Both the position numbers and the translations under genes were made by a program. A DNA stretch of 56,333 bases, from the NCBI GenBank assembly GCA_043777595.1, contig JAYWHT010000037.1:1-56333 (forward strand). The letters run 5' to 3'. Origin of the DNA: JAYVJH01 sp043777595 (GTDB lineage: Bacteria > Bacteroidota > Bacteroidia > Cytophagales > Spirosomataceae). Within the stretch, counting starts at the first letter, position 1. The number at the start of each line of letters is the position of its first letter. Positions 33,789-43,167 of the stretch are shown in pieces. Below the pieces are notes generated by a model, which was given only the letters and a program-made list of their open reading frames with translations, did not search any database and was not told the origin of the DNA.

Positions 33789-33823
33789 AATCTACCAAAA
33801 AAATTATATTTTTTTGGTAGATT
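33789..33823. promoter_or_regulatory. 15-bp palindrome in the leader of the first DUF3857 gene
   Basis: Perfect inverted repeat (33789-33803 with 33809-33823, 5-nt loop) 33 bp before the ATG at 33856, in the 306-bp gap between divergent genes. A TAGATTTG (-7-like) overlaps its right arm at 33818-33825. No gene on the + strand lies upstream that would need termination, so an operator or leader hairpin is more likely. Confidence 0.5.
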
Positions 33824-33855
33824 TGATTGTTACAAACCATTTAGCTTTATCGTCA

Positions 33856-35817
33856 ATGAAATATAGTTTTCTTTTGCTCATAGTTGTGTGTGTGGCAACT
33901 ACGGTTTTGGCTCAAAACTTGAAATTTGGTAAAGTATCGCTCGAAGAACTCAAAACCTCACGATGCCCCATAGACTCCAGCGCAGATGCTTACGTTATCG
34001 GCGAATACGGCGAAACGTGTTTTGACGTGTCTGGGAACCGATTCAAATTATATTTTGACTATACAATCCGCATCAAAATTCTCAAAAAATCGGGATTTGA
34101 ATGGGCTTCGGCCAATATTGGCTACCAAAGAGAAATGCTTAATAGAGAAGATATTGTAGCATTCAGAGCGGTAACCTATAACTTGGTCGATGGAGAAATA
34201 ACCGAAGACAAACTTGCAAAAGATGCCGTTTTTGAGGAGCAAAAAAGCAAAACGTACTTCAATCGAAAGTTTACCATGCCCAACGTCAAGGAGGGCTCGG
34301 TGATCGAATACACATACACCATCGCCTCCGACTATTATACCATCAAAACCTGGACATTCCAGACCAGTATTCCGACACTCTGGAGTCAGTATAAAGTCAG
34401 GGTGCCGCAATATTTTAGATATAGCCTCAATGCACAAGGGTACGAGCCGTTTGCTGTTAGTAAACAAGAAAAAAGCAACATGACGCTTACAATCGGGACA
34501 GATACCGAAAACATCACGGCTACCGACTATGAGTTTGCCGTTCGTAATGCCCCAGCTATCAGAAACGAAGCCTACATCACTACTATCGACGACTATGTAT
34601 CTAAAATCACATTTGAGCTGGCAAGTTATGCAATCGTTGGGCAGGTGTACAAAAGTTTTTCAAACACAATAAAAGCCATCAACACAACACTCTGGAGATA
34701 TGAAGACTTTGGTGAACAGATTGGCAAAATAACATTTCTTGACGGATATTTGGGCAAAATGTTGGTAGAGAGCGACACCATTCAAAAAATTAGAATGGCT
34801 ATAAACCTCGTACAGAGCCAAGTACGGTGGAATAAAGAAGAGAGTATTTTTACATCTGACAACCCCCAAAAAATATTTGAACAACATTCGGGTAACGTTA
34901 CCGATGTCAATCTGATGTTGGTGGGCCTTCTCAAAAAATTAAAATTACCCGTTTATCCAGCCATTTTGAGTACCAGAGCCAACGGGCGATTGATAACTAA
35001 CAACCCGCAAATCAAAAATTTTGATTATACCATTGCCGTCGTAGATATGGGTGGCGGTTATTTGTTTTTGGACGCTACCGAGCCGTTATTAAAAATGGGA
35101 GTACTGCCAGAACGCTGCCTTAACCATGCGGCGTTGGTTCTAAAAAAAGACCAAGCCCCTGAGTGGATTGAAGTCAATCCCAGCGAGCGTTTTGTGTCTT
35201 CGACTACGATATACTTGCAACTCAACGATGAGGGAGTACTGACCGGGCAAATAAACAACTCTGAAAATGGCTACGCAGCCGTAGAAGAACGAAAAAGTGC
35301 AATACTATTGACCAAAGAAAAAACGGAAGAAAATCTAAGAAAAAAACACCCAAACTGGGACATCAAAAGTATAAAAGTACTCAATGCCGATAGCCTACAC
35401 AAATCTTTTGAGGTCAAGTTTGACCTCACTACTTCTGAAGGCGTAAATGTAGCAGGTAATCGTATTTATTTGAAACCATTTGTAGATGGATGCTACGAAA
35501 AAAATCCATTCCAGATGCCCGAACGGAAATATCCAGTTGATTTTGCAGCATTGATAGACGACAATATTTTGGTAAACATTACATTGCCAGACGGATATGT
35601 AGTAGAAGAACTACCCAAAAACGAGGTTGTTAATTTGCCAGAAGGTGCAGCACGGTTTTTGTGCGCTTGGCAGGCCAATGGTCAGACAATTCAGGTTTCG
35701 AGTAGATTGTCTATCAAAAAAACGGTTTTTTATGCCGAAGAATATACCTACCTACGTGAATTTTTTGATAAAATAGTGGCTAAACATGCCACACAAATCG
35801 TACTAAAAAAGAAATAA
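33856..35817 (+). CDS. DUF3857 / transglutaminase-like exported protein 1 (degenerate active site)
   Basis: 653 residues from the ATG at 33856, which opens a clean signal peptide ending VLAQ; the frame upstream lacks one. An N-terminal DUF3857 beta-rich domain (about 40-260) is followed by a transglutaminase-like domain (about 280-440) and a C-terminal DUF3858-like domain. At the expected catalytic Cys the sequence is SGNVTDVNLM (Val348), and the His position is Tyr391 (FDYTIAV), so protease/transglutaminase activity is not expected. Aligns along its whole length with the next gene, so the pair arose by duplication. Envelope location likely; function unknown. Confidence 0.86.
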   Translation: MKYSFLLLIVVCVATTVLAQNLKFGKVSLEELKTSRCPIDSSADAYVIGEYGETCFDVSGNRFKLYFDYTIRIKILKKSGFEWASANIGYQREMLNREDIVAFRAVTYNLVDGEITEDKLAKDAVFEEQKSKTYFNRKFTMPNVKEGSVIEYTYTIASDYYTIKTWTFQTSIPTLWSQYKVRVPQYFRYSLNAQGYEPFAVSKQEKSNMTLTIGTDTENITATDYEFAVRNAPAIRNEAYITTIDDYVSKITFELASYAIVGQVYKSFSNTIKAINTTLWRYEDFGEQIGKITFLDGYLGKMLVESDTIQKIRMAINLVQSQVRWNKEESIFTSDNPQKIFEQHSGNVTDVNLMLVGLLKKLKLPVYPAILSTRANGRLITNNPQIKNFDYTIAVVDMGGGYLFLDATEPLLKMGVLPERCLNHAALVLKKDQAPEWIEVNPSERFVSSTTIYLQLNDEGVLTGQINNSENGYAAVEERKSAILLTKEKTEENLRKKHPNWDIKSIKVLNADSLHKSFEVKFDLTTSEGVNVAGNRIYLKPFVDGCYEKNPFQMPERKYPVDFAALIDDNILVNITLPDGYVVEELPKNEVVNLPEGAARFLCAWQANGQTIQVSSRLSIKKTVFYAEEYTYLREFFDKIVAKHATQIVLKKK

Positions 35818-35831
35818 AAAATGTAACGTAT

Positions 35832-37745
35832 ATGTCTAAAATCGTTCTTGTGTTTTTGATGACCATTGGTATTGCCCAATATGCGCTTGCTCAGATAGGT
35901 GAGTTGGGCAAGGTAAAGCCCGAAGAGCTAACAATGACCGTTTGTGCCGCTGACTCATCTGCTGAGGCAGTGGTACTGGAGGATAGGGGTACAGCCTTTT
36001 TGTCGAAAAGCGACACGAGGGGATATTTTGTTGAGTATAGGCGATACACAAGAATAAAAATATTGAAAAGACAGGGAATAGATTATGCCAATGTAATTGT
36101 TCCATTTTATAATTTGAGCGAAGGTCGATACGAAAATTTTGGTAAAATAGCTGGCCGTACTTATAACGGTAGTGAGTTTCAGGATATGGCCCAAGATGCT
36201 ATTTTTGAAGAAAAAAAGACAGATCAATATATCCAAAAAAAATTCACGCTACCTAACGTGCGAGAAGGCTCTGTGATAGAATACGCCTATACTTTTGAGT
36301 CAGACTTGGTTTTTAATCTTCGAGACTGGAACTTTCAGCGAGCCATACCCACTCTCAGAAGCGACTACACGTTGTACCTTTTACCAGGCTTTGAATACCG
36401 CATTTTGTTTCAGGGTATCAATAAGTTTGTTGTTGATGAGAGTTTGCCCGTGCTTGGGGGTATCAAATACCATTGGGCTGTGGCCAACATAGCTGCACTC
36501 AAAAAAGAGCCTTACATTACTACCATAGAAGACTATCGTTCAAAGGTTTATTTTGAGCTAATTGCTACATATTTAAACAGTGATGGGCGGCGGCCTTACT
36601 CTAAATCATGGGACGATTTGGATCGAACACTCATCACAAGTAGCGACTTTGGCGGTGCTTTGAGGGTTGGTTTTTTAAAAGATAGTTTAGAAAATATCAA
36701 AAACAATTATGCAGATACGGTCAGCCGAGTAGCGGCGGTTTATGATTTTGTGCGTAAAAATATGAACTACAATGGCAAAGAAACCTATTTTGTGGACAAA
36801 AGCCTCAAAGATGCTTATCAAAGTCGAAGTGGCTCGGTAGCCGAAATCAACCTGATGCTGGTGGCTATGCTACGTGCCTTAGACCTGCCCGCCAACCCCG
36901 TTATACTTAGTACACGCTCAAATGGTCGATTTTCAAAAGACTATCCGCTGCTTTCAAAATTTGACTACGTGGTGGCGCATATCGAACTAAATGGTAAAAA
37001 TGTGTTGATTGATGCTACCGATAAATTTAGAAAAATAGGCACAATTCCGTTTGCTTGTTTGAATGGAGAGGGGCGGCTCATTGCCAAAAAATCAAAATGG
37101 ATAGATTTAAAACCTGCCGAAAAACAGTCTGAAATTCATATTGTATCGCTACAAATTCTACAAAATATGCAACTAAAAGGCAATATGTCGCAGAGTTATG
37201 CTGGCTATGCGGCTACCGAACTCAGAAAAAAAATCTTTGAGATAAACAAAGACAGGTACAAAGAAGAAATAGTAAGCGCAAATCGTGATTGGCAAATCAA
37301 CAAAATTATTATCAGTGCTATTGACAACACCAACGAAAGTGTAAAAGTATCTTTTGATGTATTGATGGGCGAAGAGCAAGAAACAGCTAAGATTTATCTC
37401 AATCCTATTGTTTCGGGGCGATTGGTGAACAATCCATTCAAAAATACCAACAGAGCTTTTCCCTTAAATTTTGGTACAGTACAAGAGTATGTATATGTTG
37501 GCAGTTTTGTTTTGCCAGAGGGATATGAAGTAGAAGAACTACCCAAAAACACAGCTTTTGCTCTTCCTGATGGTGCTGGTCGGTTTGTTTATGCTTCTCA
37601 AATCGATAACAATACCATCAAAATTAGTACTCGTTTTACGATAAACAGAACTGTTTTTGAAGCCCAAGAATATGACCTTCTCAGAGAGTTTTACGACAAA
37701 GTTGTAGCCAAACAAGCTGAATTGATGGTCTTGAAAAAAAAATAG
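35832..37745 (+). CDS. DUF3857 / transglutaminase-like exported protein 2 (degenerate active site)
   Basis: 637 residues, signal peptide ending ALAQ, same three-domain layout as the upstream gene (14 bp away) and clearly its paralogue: both share the VKEGSVIEY/VREGSVIEY motif and the NAPAIRNE/IAALKKE PYITTI junction, and both end LMVLKKK or IVLKKK. The transglutaminase Cys is Val336 (SGSVAEINLM) and the His is Tyr379 (FDYVVAH), so it too should be inactive. The distinctive GYEVEELPKN near residue 560 is shared with the first copy (GYVVEELPKN). Confidence 0.86.
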   Translation: MSKIVLVFLMTIGIAQYALAQIGELGKVKPEELTMTVCAADSSAEAVVLEDRGTAFLSKSDTRGYFVEYRRYTRIKILKRQGIDYANVIVPFYNLSEGRYENFGKIAGRTYNGSEFQDMAQDAIFEEKKTDQYIQKKFTLPNVREGSVIEYAYTFESDLVFNLRDWNFQRAIPTLRSDYTLYLLPGFEYRILFQGINKFVVDESLPVLGGIKYHWAVANIAALKKEPYITTIEDYRSKVYFELIATYLNSDGRRPYSKSWDDLDRTLITSSDFGGALRVGFLKDSLENIKNNYADTVSRVAAVYDFVRKNMNYNGKETYFVDKSLKDAYQSRSGSVAEINLMLVAMLRALDLPANPVILSTRSNGRFSKDYPLLSKFDYVVAHIELNGKNVLIDATDKFRKIGTIPFACLNGEGRLIAKKSKWIDLKPAEKQSEIHIVSLQILQNMQLKGNMSQSYAGYAATELRKKIFEINKDRYKEEIVSANRDWQINKIIISAIDNTNESVKVSFDVLMGEEQETAKIYLNPIVSGRLVNNPFKNTNRAFPLNFGTVQEYVYVGSFVLPEGYEVEELPKNTAFALPDGAGRFVYASQIDNNTIKISTRFTINRTVFEAQEYDLLREFYDKVVAKQAELMVLKKK

Positions 37746-37773
37746 TGTAGCAGACGATAGCCACACTATTTTT
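37741..37773 (+). terminator. Hairpin terminator after the second DUF3857 gene
   Basis: An 8-bp stem (37741-37748 with 37763-37770) extends by two pairs after one mismatch and is followed by TTT. It overlaps the stop codon of the gene. Confidence 0.55.
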
Positions 37774-37877
37774 GAGGCGGGTTGTCTTTTGTATCATCGT
37801 TATTTTCAAGATGTTATTTTGTTGTCCATACAGTTTTTTGAGTTCCATATACAAACCCCAAAATATATCAATTCTCA

Positions 37878-39779
37878 ATGCTCAAATCTTATACTCTCGT
37901 TGCTGTATTTTGGGTTGTGTCCATGACTTTGACCATTGCCCAAAACTATCCAGTGGCAGCTATCGCCGATTCGCTCAAACAAAATGCTCACTCAGTGGTG
38001 CGGCTTTATGAAGAAATTTTTACAGTAGCCGAAACGGGTTATGCGCTCCACAAAGTACATTCGGTTACGACTGTTCTGGACAGCCGTGGCCAAAACAATG
38101 CCACAGTAAGTGTTTTTCATGACAAACACGTCAAAATTATAGACATGGAGGCCGTGGTTTATGATGCCACTGGCAAACAAGTAAAACGCATGAAACGTAC
38201 CGATATTAGCGATGTAGATTATGTGTCAGATTTTTCATTGTTTGAAGACAATAAAATCAAATATGCCGACCTAAAATACTCGCTCTATCCTTACACCGTT
38301 GAGGTGAGTTATGAAGTCAGAACGACCAATCTTATGTTTTATCCAAGTTGGTTTCCTGAACGAGAACGCAATACGTCTATCGAAAAATCAATGTTCTCAG
38401 TTTATTCTCCTAAGTCTAACAAATTGAGGTTTAAGCTATTGAGCGGTATGCCCGAGCCAAAAATAGTAACCATCGGCAACGATAGCGAACTCTATATGTG
38501 GGCATTGGCCAACAAAAAGGTAACTACCCTCGAAGCTATGTCGCCATCGTGGGCTACAATGGGGGCGGGTGTCATTACGGCACCCACGGTGTTTGAAATA
38601 GAAGACCGCAGAGGAAGCATGAAAACATGGAAAGAATTGGGGCAGTTTCATTATGATTTGAACAAAGACAGAGACGTACTACCCCAAAACGTAGTGAGTG
38701 AAGTGCTGGAATTGACCCAAAACACAAATAGTACGCAACAAAAAATCAAGAAAATCTACGAGTATTTGCAAGCCCGTACACGGTATGTGAGTATTCAGTT
38801 GGGTATTGGTGGTTGGCAAACTTTTGAAGCTCAGACCGTTGCCGACAAAGGCTACGGCGACTGTAAGGCACTCTCCAATTATACCAAAGCCTTACTCAAA
38901 GTTGCTGGTATTGAGGCTTTTCAGGCGTTGGTAGATGCCAACGAACCCGACCAATTTCTTGATTTTCCAATGTCCAACTTCAACCATGTTATTTTGTGTG
39001 TGCCTCAATCCAAAGATAGTATTTGGTTGGAGTGTACGAGCCAAACTAACTCGTTTGGCTATTTGGGCGACTTCACTGGCGACCGCCACGCACTGCTGCT
39101 CACGCCCGCAGGTGGCAAGCTCGTCAGAACGGCCAGCTACAAACCAACCGACAACAGGCAATTTAGAAATATTATCATAAAAATAGATGAAACAGGTAAT
39201 GGAATGGCTGTCATCAAAACCCAGTATAGTGGCCTACAACAAGACAACCGCAGCCAAGTGGTAGAACTAAGCCCGACAGACCAGAAAGAGTGGCTCTATA
39301 AACGGATTAAATTGCCCAGTTTTGAAATCAACAGTTTTGACTACAAACAAAAAAAAGAGAAGATACCGACACTCAACGAAAATCTTGATTTGACGGTGCG
39401 ACAAGTGGCCGCCAAAAGTGGCAACAGAATGTTTATAAACCCAAACCTGATGACAACGTGGTCTCTTATACTACCTCCAAACTTAAACCGAAAAAACGAC
39501 TTAGAGTGGAAAATGGGCTTTTTGGACATAGATACAGTTGCCGTCTTGATTCCAACCAATTTTAAAGTCGAATATGCCCCCTCGTCTCTCAAAATCGAGA
39601 CTAAGTTTGGCACTTACGAAATCAGCACAGTCGTTGCCGATGACAAAGTGCTATATTTTCGCAAGATGCTCATGCCCAAGGGTGTGTACTCGGCCAATCA
39701 ATATGCCGAAGTATCTGATTTTTTCAAGAAAGTAACCAAGGCCGACAAGAGTCAGATAGTGTTTGTGAAGAAAGAATGA
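37878..39779 (+). CDS. DUF3857 / transglutaminase-like exported protein 3 (intact Cys-His)
   Basis: 633 residues with signal peptide (cleavage after TIAQ), DUF3857 domain (about 50-240) and a transglutaminase-like domain with the intact catalytic Cys329 (GYGDCKALSNY) and His370 (NFNHVILCVP), then an acidic residue in WLECTSQTNSFGY. It is less similar to the two upstream copies than they are to each other. Probably the only member of the trio able to catalyse thiol chemistry. Such proteins are abundant in Bacteroidota and largely uncharacterised. Confidence 0.88.
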   Translation: MLKSYTLVAVFWVVSMTLTIAQNYPVAAIADSLKQNAHSVVRLYEEIFTVAETGYALHKVHSVTTVLDSRGQNNATVSVFHDKHVKIIDMEAVVYDATGKQVKRMKRTDISDVDYVSDFSLFEDNKIKYADLKYSLYPYTVEVSYEVRTTNLMFYPSWFPERERNTSIEKSMFSVYSPKSNKLRFKLLSGMPEPKIVTIGNDSELYMWALANKKVTTLEAMSPSWATMGAGVITAPTVFEIEDRRGSMKTWKELGQFHYDLNKDRDVLPQNVVSEVLELTQNTNSTQQKIKKIYEYLQARTRYVSIQLGIGGWQTFEAQTVADKGYGDCKALSNYTKALLKVAGIEAFQALVDANEPDQFLDFPMSNFNHVILCVPQSKDSIWLECTSQTNSFGYLGDFTGDRHALLLTPAGGKLVRTASYKPTDNRQFRNIIIKIDETGNGMAVIKTQYSGLQQDNRSQVVELSPTDQKEWLYKRIKLPSFEINSFDYKQKKEKIPTLNENLDLTVRQVAAKSGNRMFINPNLMTTWSLILPPNLNRKNDLEWKMGFLDIDTVAVLIPTNFKVEYAPSSLKIETKFGTYEISTVVADDKVLYFRKMLMPKGVYSANQYAEVSDFFKKVTKADKSQIVFVKKE

Positions 39780-39825
39780 CCCTATTTTCGGCCACAGTGG
39801 TCATTATTGTGGCTGAAAATAGGGT
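39779..39825 (+). terminator. Hairpin terminator after the third DUF3857 gene
   Basis: A 17-bp stem with one G-U pair (39779-39795 with 39809-39825), directly after the stop codon and followed by TTTG. The carbonic anhydrase gene on the opposite strand ends 115 bp further on. Confidence 0.82.
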
Positions 39826-39939
39826 TTGATATTTGAATAACATTAAGGAGTCGTGAGTTAAATAGAATATTGTTAATCAGTAAGTTATCAAAACCAAAAC
39901 ACCATATTAGTCTTATGTAAGTCCTAAATAGTTTAAGTT

Positions 39940-40575
39940 TTACAGATTATATTTATAAATAGCGTCAATTTCGCCAAACTCACGAGGTTCTATTTCAAGT
40001 ATTGTCTTAATCAGGCCAGTGTTTAGGTCAAATACCCAGCCGTGTATGTGTGGGTATTCGCTATTGGCCCACGCTTTTTGTACTATGGTGGTTTGGGCTA
40101 AATTTCTGACTTGTTCGGCCACATTTAGTTCTACCATACGGTCAAATCGCTGGTGGTCGTCGTTGATTGCTTCTAATTCGGGCTTATTTTTTACATACAC
40201 GTCTTTGATGTTGCGCAGCCATTTGTTTATGAGGCCGTAGTCGTTATTGGTCATAGCGGCTTTTACACCTCCACAGTTGTAATGGCCTACCACCAATATA
40301 TGTTTTACTTTTAGCACTTCTACTGCATATTGCAGTACAGAGAGCATATTTAGGTCGGTATGTACAACCAAATTGGCTACGTTGCGATGCACAAAAATCT
40401 CGCCAGGTTGTGTGCCAGTTACTTGGTCGGCGGGTACACGGCTGTCGGCGCAGCCTATCCATAAAAACTCTGGAGTTTGAGTGGCGGCCAAGTTTTCAAA
40501 ATAAGTAGGGTCGAGATTTAGCTTTTCGGCTGCCCAGAGTTTGTTAGTTAGTAGTAGTTTTTGGTATGATTGCAT
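39940..40575 (-). CDS. can: Beta-class carbonic anhydrase
   Basis: 211 residues, the length of E. coli Can. Zinc and catalytic residues are at the same positions as in that enzyme: Cys42, Asp44 and Arg46 (GCADSRVPAD), His98 and Cys101 (GHYNCGG). Interconverts CO2 and bicarbonate in the cytosol. Its first 32 bp overlap the end of the SulP transporter gene, indicating one operon and likely translational coupling. Confidence 0.95.
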   Translation of the reverse strand: MQSYQKLLLTNKLWAAEKLNLDPTYFENLAATQTPEFLWIGCADSRVPADQVTGTQPGEIFVHRNVANLVVHTDLNMLSVLQYAVEVLKVKHILVVGHYNCGGVKAAMTNNDYGLINKWLRNIKDVYVKNKPELEAINDDHQRFDRMVELNVAEQVRNLAQTTIVQKAWANSEYPHIHGWVFDLNTGLIKTILEIEPREFGEIDAIYKYNL

Positions 40576-42118
40576 TTTTTTTACGATAGTTTATTTTTCT
40601 ACGAGATATTCCGTTTTGTTCTACTTTAATATTATTGTTTTTGGCATTTTGTTCAAAATCTTGAATGGTCATATAAATATCATAGTCAATAAAATCAGCA
40701 CTTGAGCCATCAATATAGACAGTTTCACCACTTTCGACATCGGCCAAAACCTTTATTAAGTCAGCCCGATTATAAAAAAACACATCTTTATTAAGTTTTA
40801 TAATCATACTTTTTCCTTCTCGTAACACCGAAATAGACGATCGAAAATTAGTATAAACAACATAAATAAGACCAATAACCAATCCCAAAGCAATACCTTT
40901 CAATAGGTCTGTAAAGACAATGGCCAGAACTGTAACAAAAAATGGTATAAATTGGTTTTGCCCTTCTTCAAACATCTCCTTAAATAGGCTCGGTTTAGCC
41001 AATTTATAGCCGACCGTTATCAGGACGGCAGCCAGTGCAGCCAATGGAATTTTGTTGAGAAGGGTTGGCAAAAACGCAACGCAAACCAAAAGTAGTAAGC
41101 CATGAAAAATAGTAGAATATTTAGTGCTGCCCCCTGCATTGATGTTGGCCGAACTCCGCACCACTACCTGTGTAACTGGCAAGCCACCAATAAGCCCCGA
41201 TACTATGTTGCCAATTCCCTGTGCCAATAGCTCTCGGTTGGTGGGTGTAATGTTTTTTTCGGGGTCGAGTTTATCGGTAGCCTCTACACAAAGCAGGGTT
41301 TCGAGACTGGCTACCACTGCCAACACCACCGCCGTTTGCCAAACCACGGGGTTGTTAATTGCCGACCAATTTGGGCTTGTAAAAAAACTTTTAAACTCAT
41401 CAAACGACTGGCTTATTGGCAGATTTACAAGGTGTTCGCCGCCCAAACGTATTTCGGCAGGTAGTATTTGATTTAGGCCAATACCCAGACAAACGCATAC
41501 CAGCGAGGCAGGAATAGCACTCAGACCTTTTATTTTTTTGAAAAAAGGCCGTTCCCACAATATCAGCACGCCCAAACATACCAAGCCGATGAGTAATGCG
41601 CTTTCGTTGATATACTTAGATACATTAAAAAGCTCTGAAAAAGTATTTTGGCCGTCGGGTTGTATAAATTCTAAATCGCCCTCGGGATCTTTGTCATAGC
41701 CAAAAGCGTGCGGTAGTTGTTTGAGAACGATAATAATACCGATAGCCGCCAGCATACCCTTAATGACCGAAGACGGAAAATAAAAAGCAATGCGACCAGC
41801 CCCCACAATAGAGAGCAAAATCTGAAAAACACCTGCCAACACCACTGCCATCAAAAAAGACGGATACGAGCCAGTGCTTTGTATGGCACCCAAAACAATA
41901 ATAGTAAGACCTGCAGCAGGGCCGCTCACACCCAGCGATGAGCCGCTAACTGACCCAATAACAATGCCACCTACAACACCAGCAATGATGCCCGAAAAAA
42001 GCGGTGCGCCAGATGCCAGTGCAATACCCAAACACAGCGGCAAAGCCACCAAAAACACAACTGAACCTGATAGAAAGTCGTTTGAGGCTGGCTTTAATGA
42101 TTTACTATTTATTGACAT
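40544..42118 (-). CDS. SulP-family anion (probable bicarbonate) transporter
   Basis: 524 residues, 12-14 TM helices with SulP signatures: FLSGSVVFLVALPLCLGIAL, FSGIIAGVVGGIVIGSVSGS and the GLIGGLPVTQVVVRSSANIN segment. A short, diverged STAS domain occupies about residues 425-500 (VYIDGSSADFIDYDIYMTI). SulP proteins of this subgroup often neighbour or are fused to carbonic anhydrases and carry bicarbonate. The overlap with the beta-carbonic-anhydrase gene supports bicarbonate over sulfate here (inference). Confidence 0.9.
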   Translation of the reverse strand: MSINSKSLKPASNDFLSGSVVFLVALPLCLGIALASGAPLFSGIIAGVVGGIVIGSVSGSSLGVSGPAAGLTIIVLGAIQSTGSYPSFLMAVVLAGVFQILLSIVGAGRIAFYFPSSVIKGMLAAIGIIIVLKQLPHAFGYDKDPEGDLEFIQPDGQNTFSELFNVSKYINESALLIGLVCLGVLILWERPFFKKIKGLSAIPASLVCVCLGIGLNQILPAEIRLGGEHLVNLPISQSFDEFKSFFTSPNWSAINNPVVWQTAVVLAVVASLETLLCVEATDKLDPEKNITPTNRELLAQGIGNIVSGLIGGLPVTQVVVRSSANINAGGSTKYSTIFHGLLLLVCVAFLPTLLNKIPLAALAAVLITVGYKLAKPSLFKEMFEEGQNQFIPFFVTVLAIVFTDLLKGIALGLVIGLIYVVYTNFRSSISVLREGKSMIIKLNKDVFFYNRADLIKVLADVESGETVYIDGSSADFIDYDIYMTIQDFEQNAKNNNIKVEQNGISRRKINYRKKNAIIPKTTTN

Positions 42119-42358
42119 TGAAAAAATAAATTAAGATATTGACATAAAAAATAAGTCTTTCAATAAAATGCCCGTAAACAAACGGTGGCTGGTTTGAATT
42201 GTGGCGCAATTCTAACGCAAAAAAAATAGATTTCAAAATAGCTTCTTTACTAACGGCCAGTATAAGTCAGGTTACGGCTCAATAATCAATCTTGATTCTA
42301 AATCTTACGCAAACCAATTTAATGTTATATTGCATGCTTAAATTATTGACAAAACAAC

Positions 42359-43096
42359 ATGGGTAAATTAGACAACAAAGTGGCTATCGTTACGGGTGGT
42401 GCGAGAGGAATAGGCAAAGCAACTGCCGAGATTTTTACAGCCGAAGGTGCAAAGGTAATTATCTGGGATATGCTCGAAGTAGGCGAGCAAACGGCGCAAG
42501 AGCTACGTGAAAAGGGATTTTCGGTAGAATTTATGAAATTGAGCGTAACCGACGTACCAGCCATCGAAGCCGCCGCTCGAGATATTTTTGAACGCTACGG
42601 CCAGATTGATATTTTGGTAAACAATGCAGGCATAACTCGTGATAAATCGCTCCTCAAAATGTCGTACCAAGAGTGGCAGTTGGTTATTGACATTAACCTA
42701 AATGGAGTCTTTAATTGTACCAAAACCGTTGTGCCATACATGATAGAAGGCAAACATGGCCGTATTATTTGTACGTCTTCGGTGGTGGGTCAGGTAGGCA
42801 ATTTTGGGCAGACTAACTATGTGGCCACCAAAGCGGCTATAATTGGTATGGTCAAAACTTGGGCCAAAGAACTTGGCAAATATGGCATCACGGCCAACGC
42901 CGTTGCACCTGGATTTATCAAAACCGATATGACCGATATGATACCAGACGACGTAAAACAACAGCAGATTGATGCTATTCCTGTTAAACGACTGGGCGAG
43001 CCAGCCGACATCGCCAATGCGTATTTGTTTTTGGCCTCAGCCGAAGCCAGCTACATAAACGGCCATACATTGAGCGTAAATGGGGGAGTAGCATAA
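42359..43096 (+). CDS. fabG: 3-oxoacyl-ACP reductase
   Basis: 245 residues with the FabG pattern: TGGARGIG (12-19), NNAGITRD (88-95), the catalytic Ser near 140, Tyr154 and Lys158 (NYVATKAA), and the C-terminal AYLFLASAEASYINGHT. NADPH-dependent reduction of 3-oxoacyl-ACP in fatty acid elongation, or a 3-hydroxyacyl-CoA relative. It is followed by an acyl-CoA dehydrogenase with a small hairpin between, so a role in acyl-CoA (beta-oxidation) chemistry is also possible. Confidence 0.87.
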   Translation: MGKLDNKVAIVTGGARGIGKATAEIFTAEGAKVIIWDMLEVGEQTAQELREKGFSVEFMKLSVTDVPAIEAAARDIFERYGQIDILVNNAGITRDKSLLKMSYQEWQLVIDINLNGVFNCTKTVVPYMIEGKHGRIICTSSVVGQVGNFGQTNYVATKAAIIGMVKTWAKELGKYGITANAVAPGFIKTDMTDMIPDDVKQQQIDAIPVKRLGEPADIANAYLFLASAEASYINGHTLSVNGGVA

Positions 43097-43107
43097 TTTT
43101 TTTAAAT

Positions 43108-43129
43108 AGTATGCTTGCATACTGTTTTT
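43108..43129 (+). terminator. Short hairpin between fabG and the acyl-CoA dehydrogenase
   Basis: A 6-7 bp stem (AGTATG...CATACT, 43108-43123) followed by G and five T. Confidence 0.5.
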
Positions 43130-43167
43130 AGAGGTATTAGCTTTGTTCAAAAATTATAACTTCAATA

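Noticed and set aside
33551..33790. 79-codon frame upstream of the DUF3857 genes
   Set aside because: Occupies the divergent promoter space and has no signal peptide or domain; probably chance.
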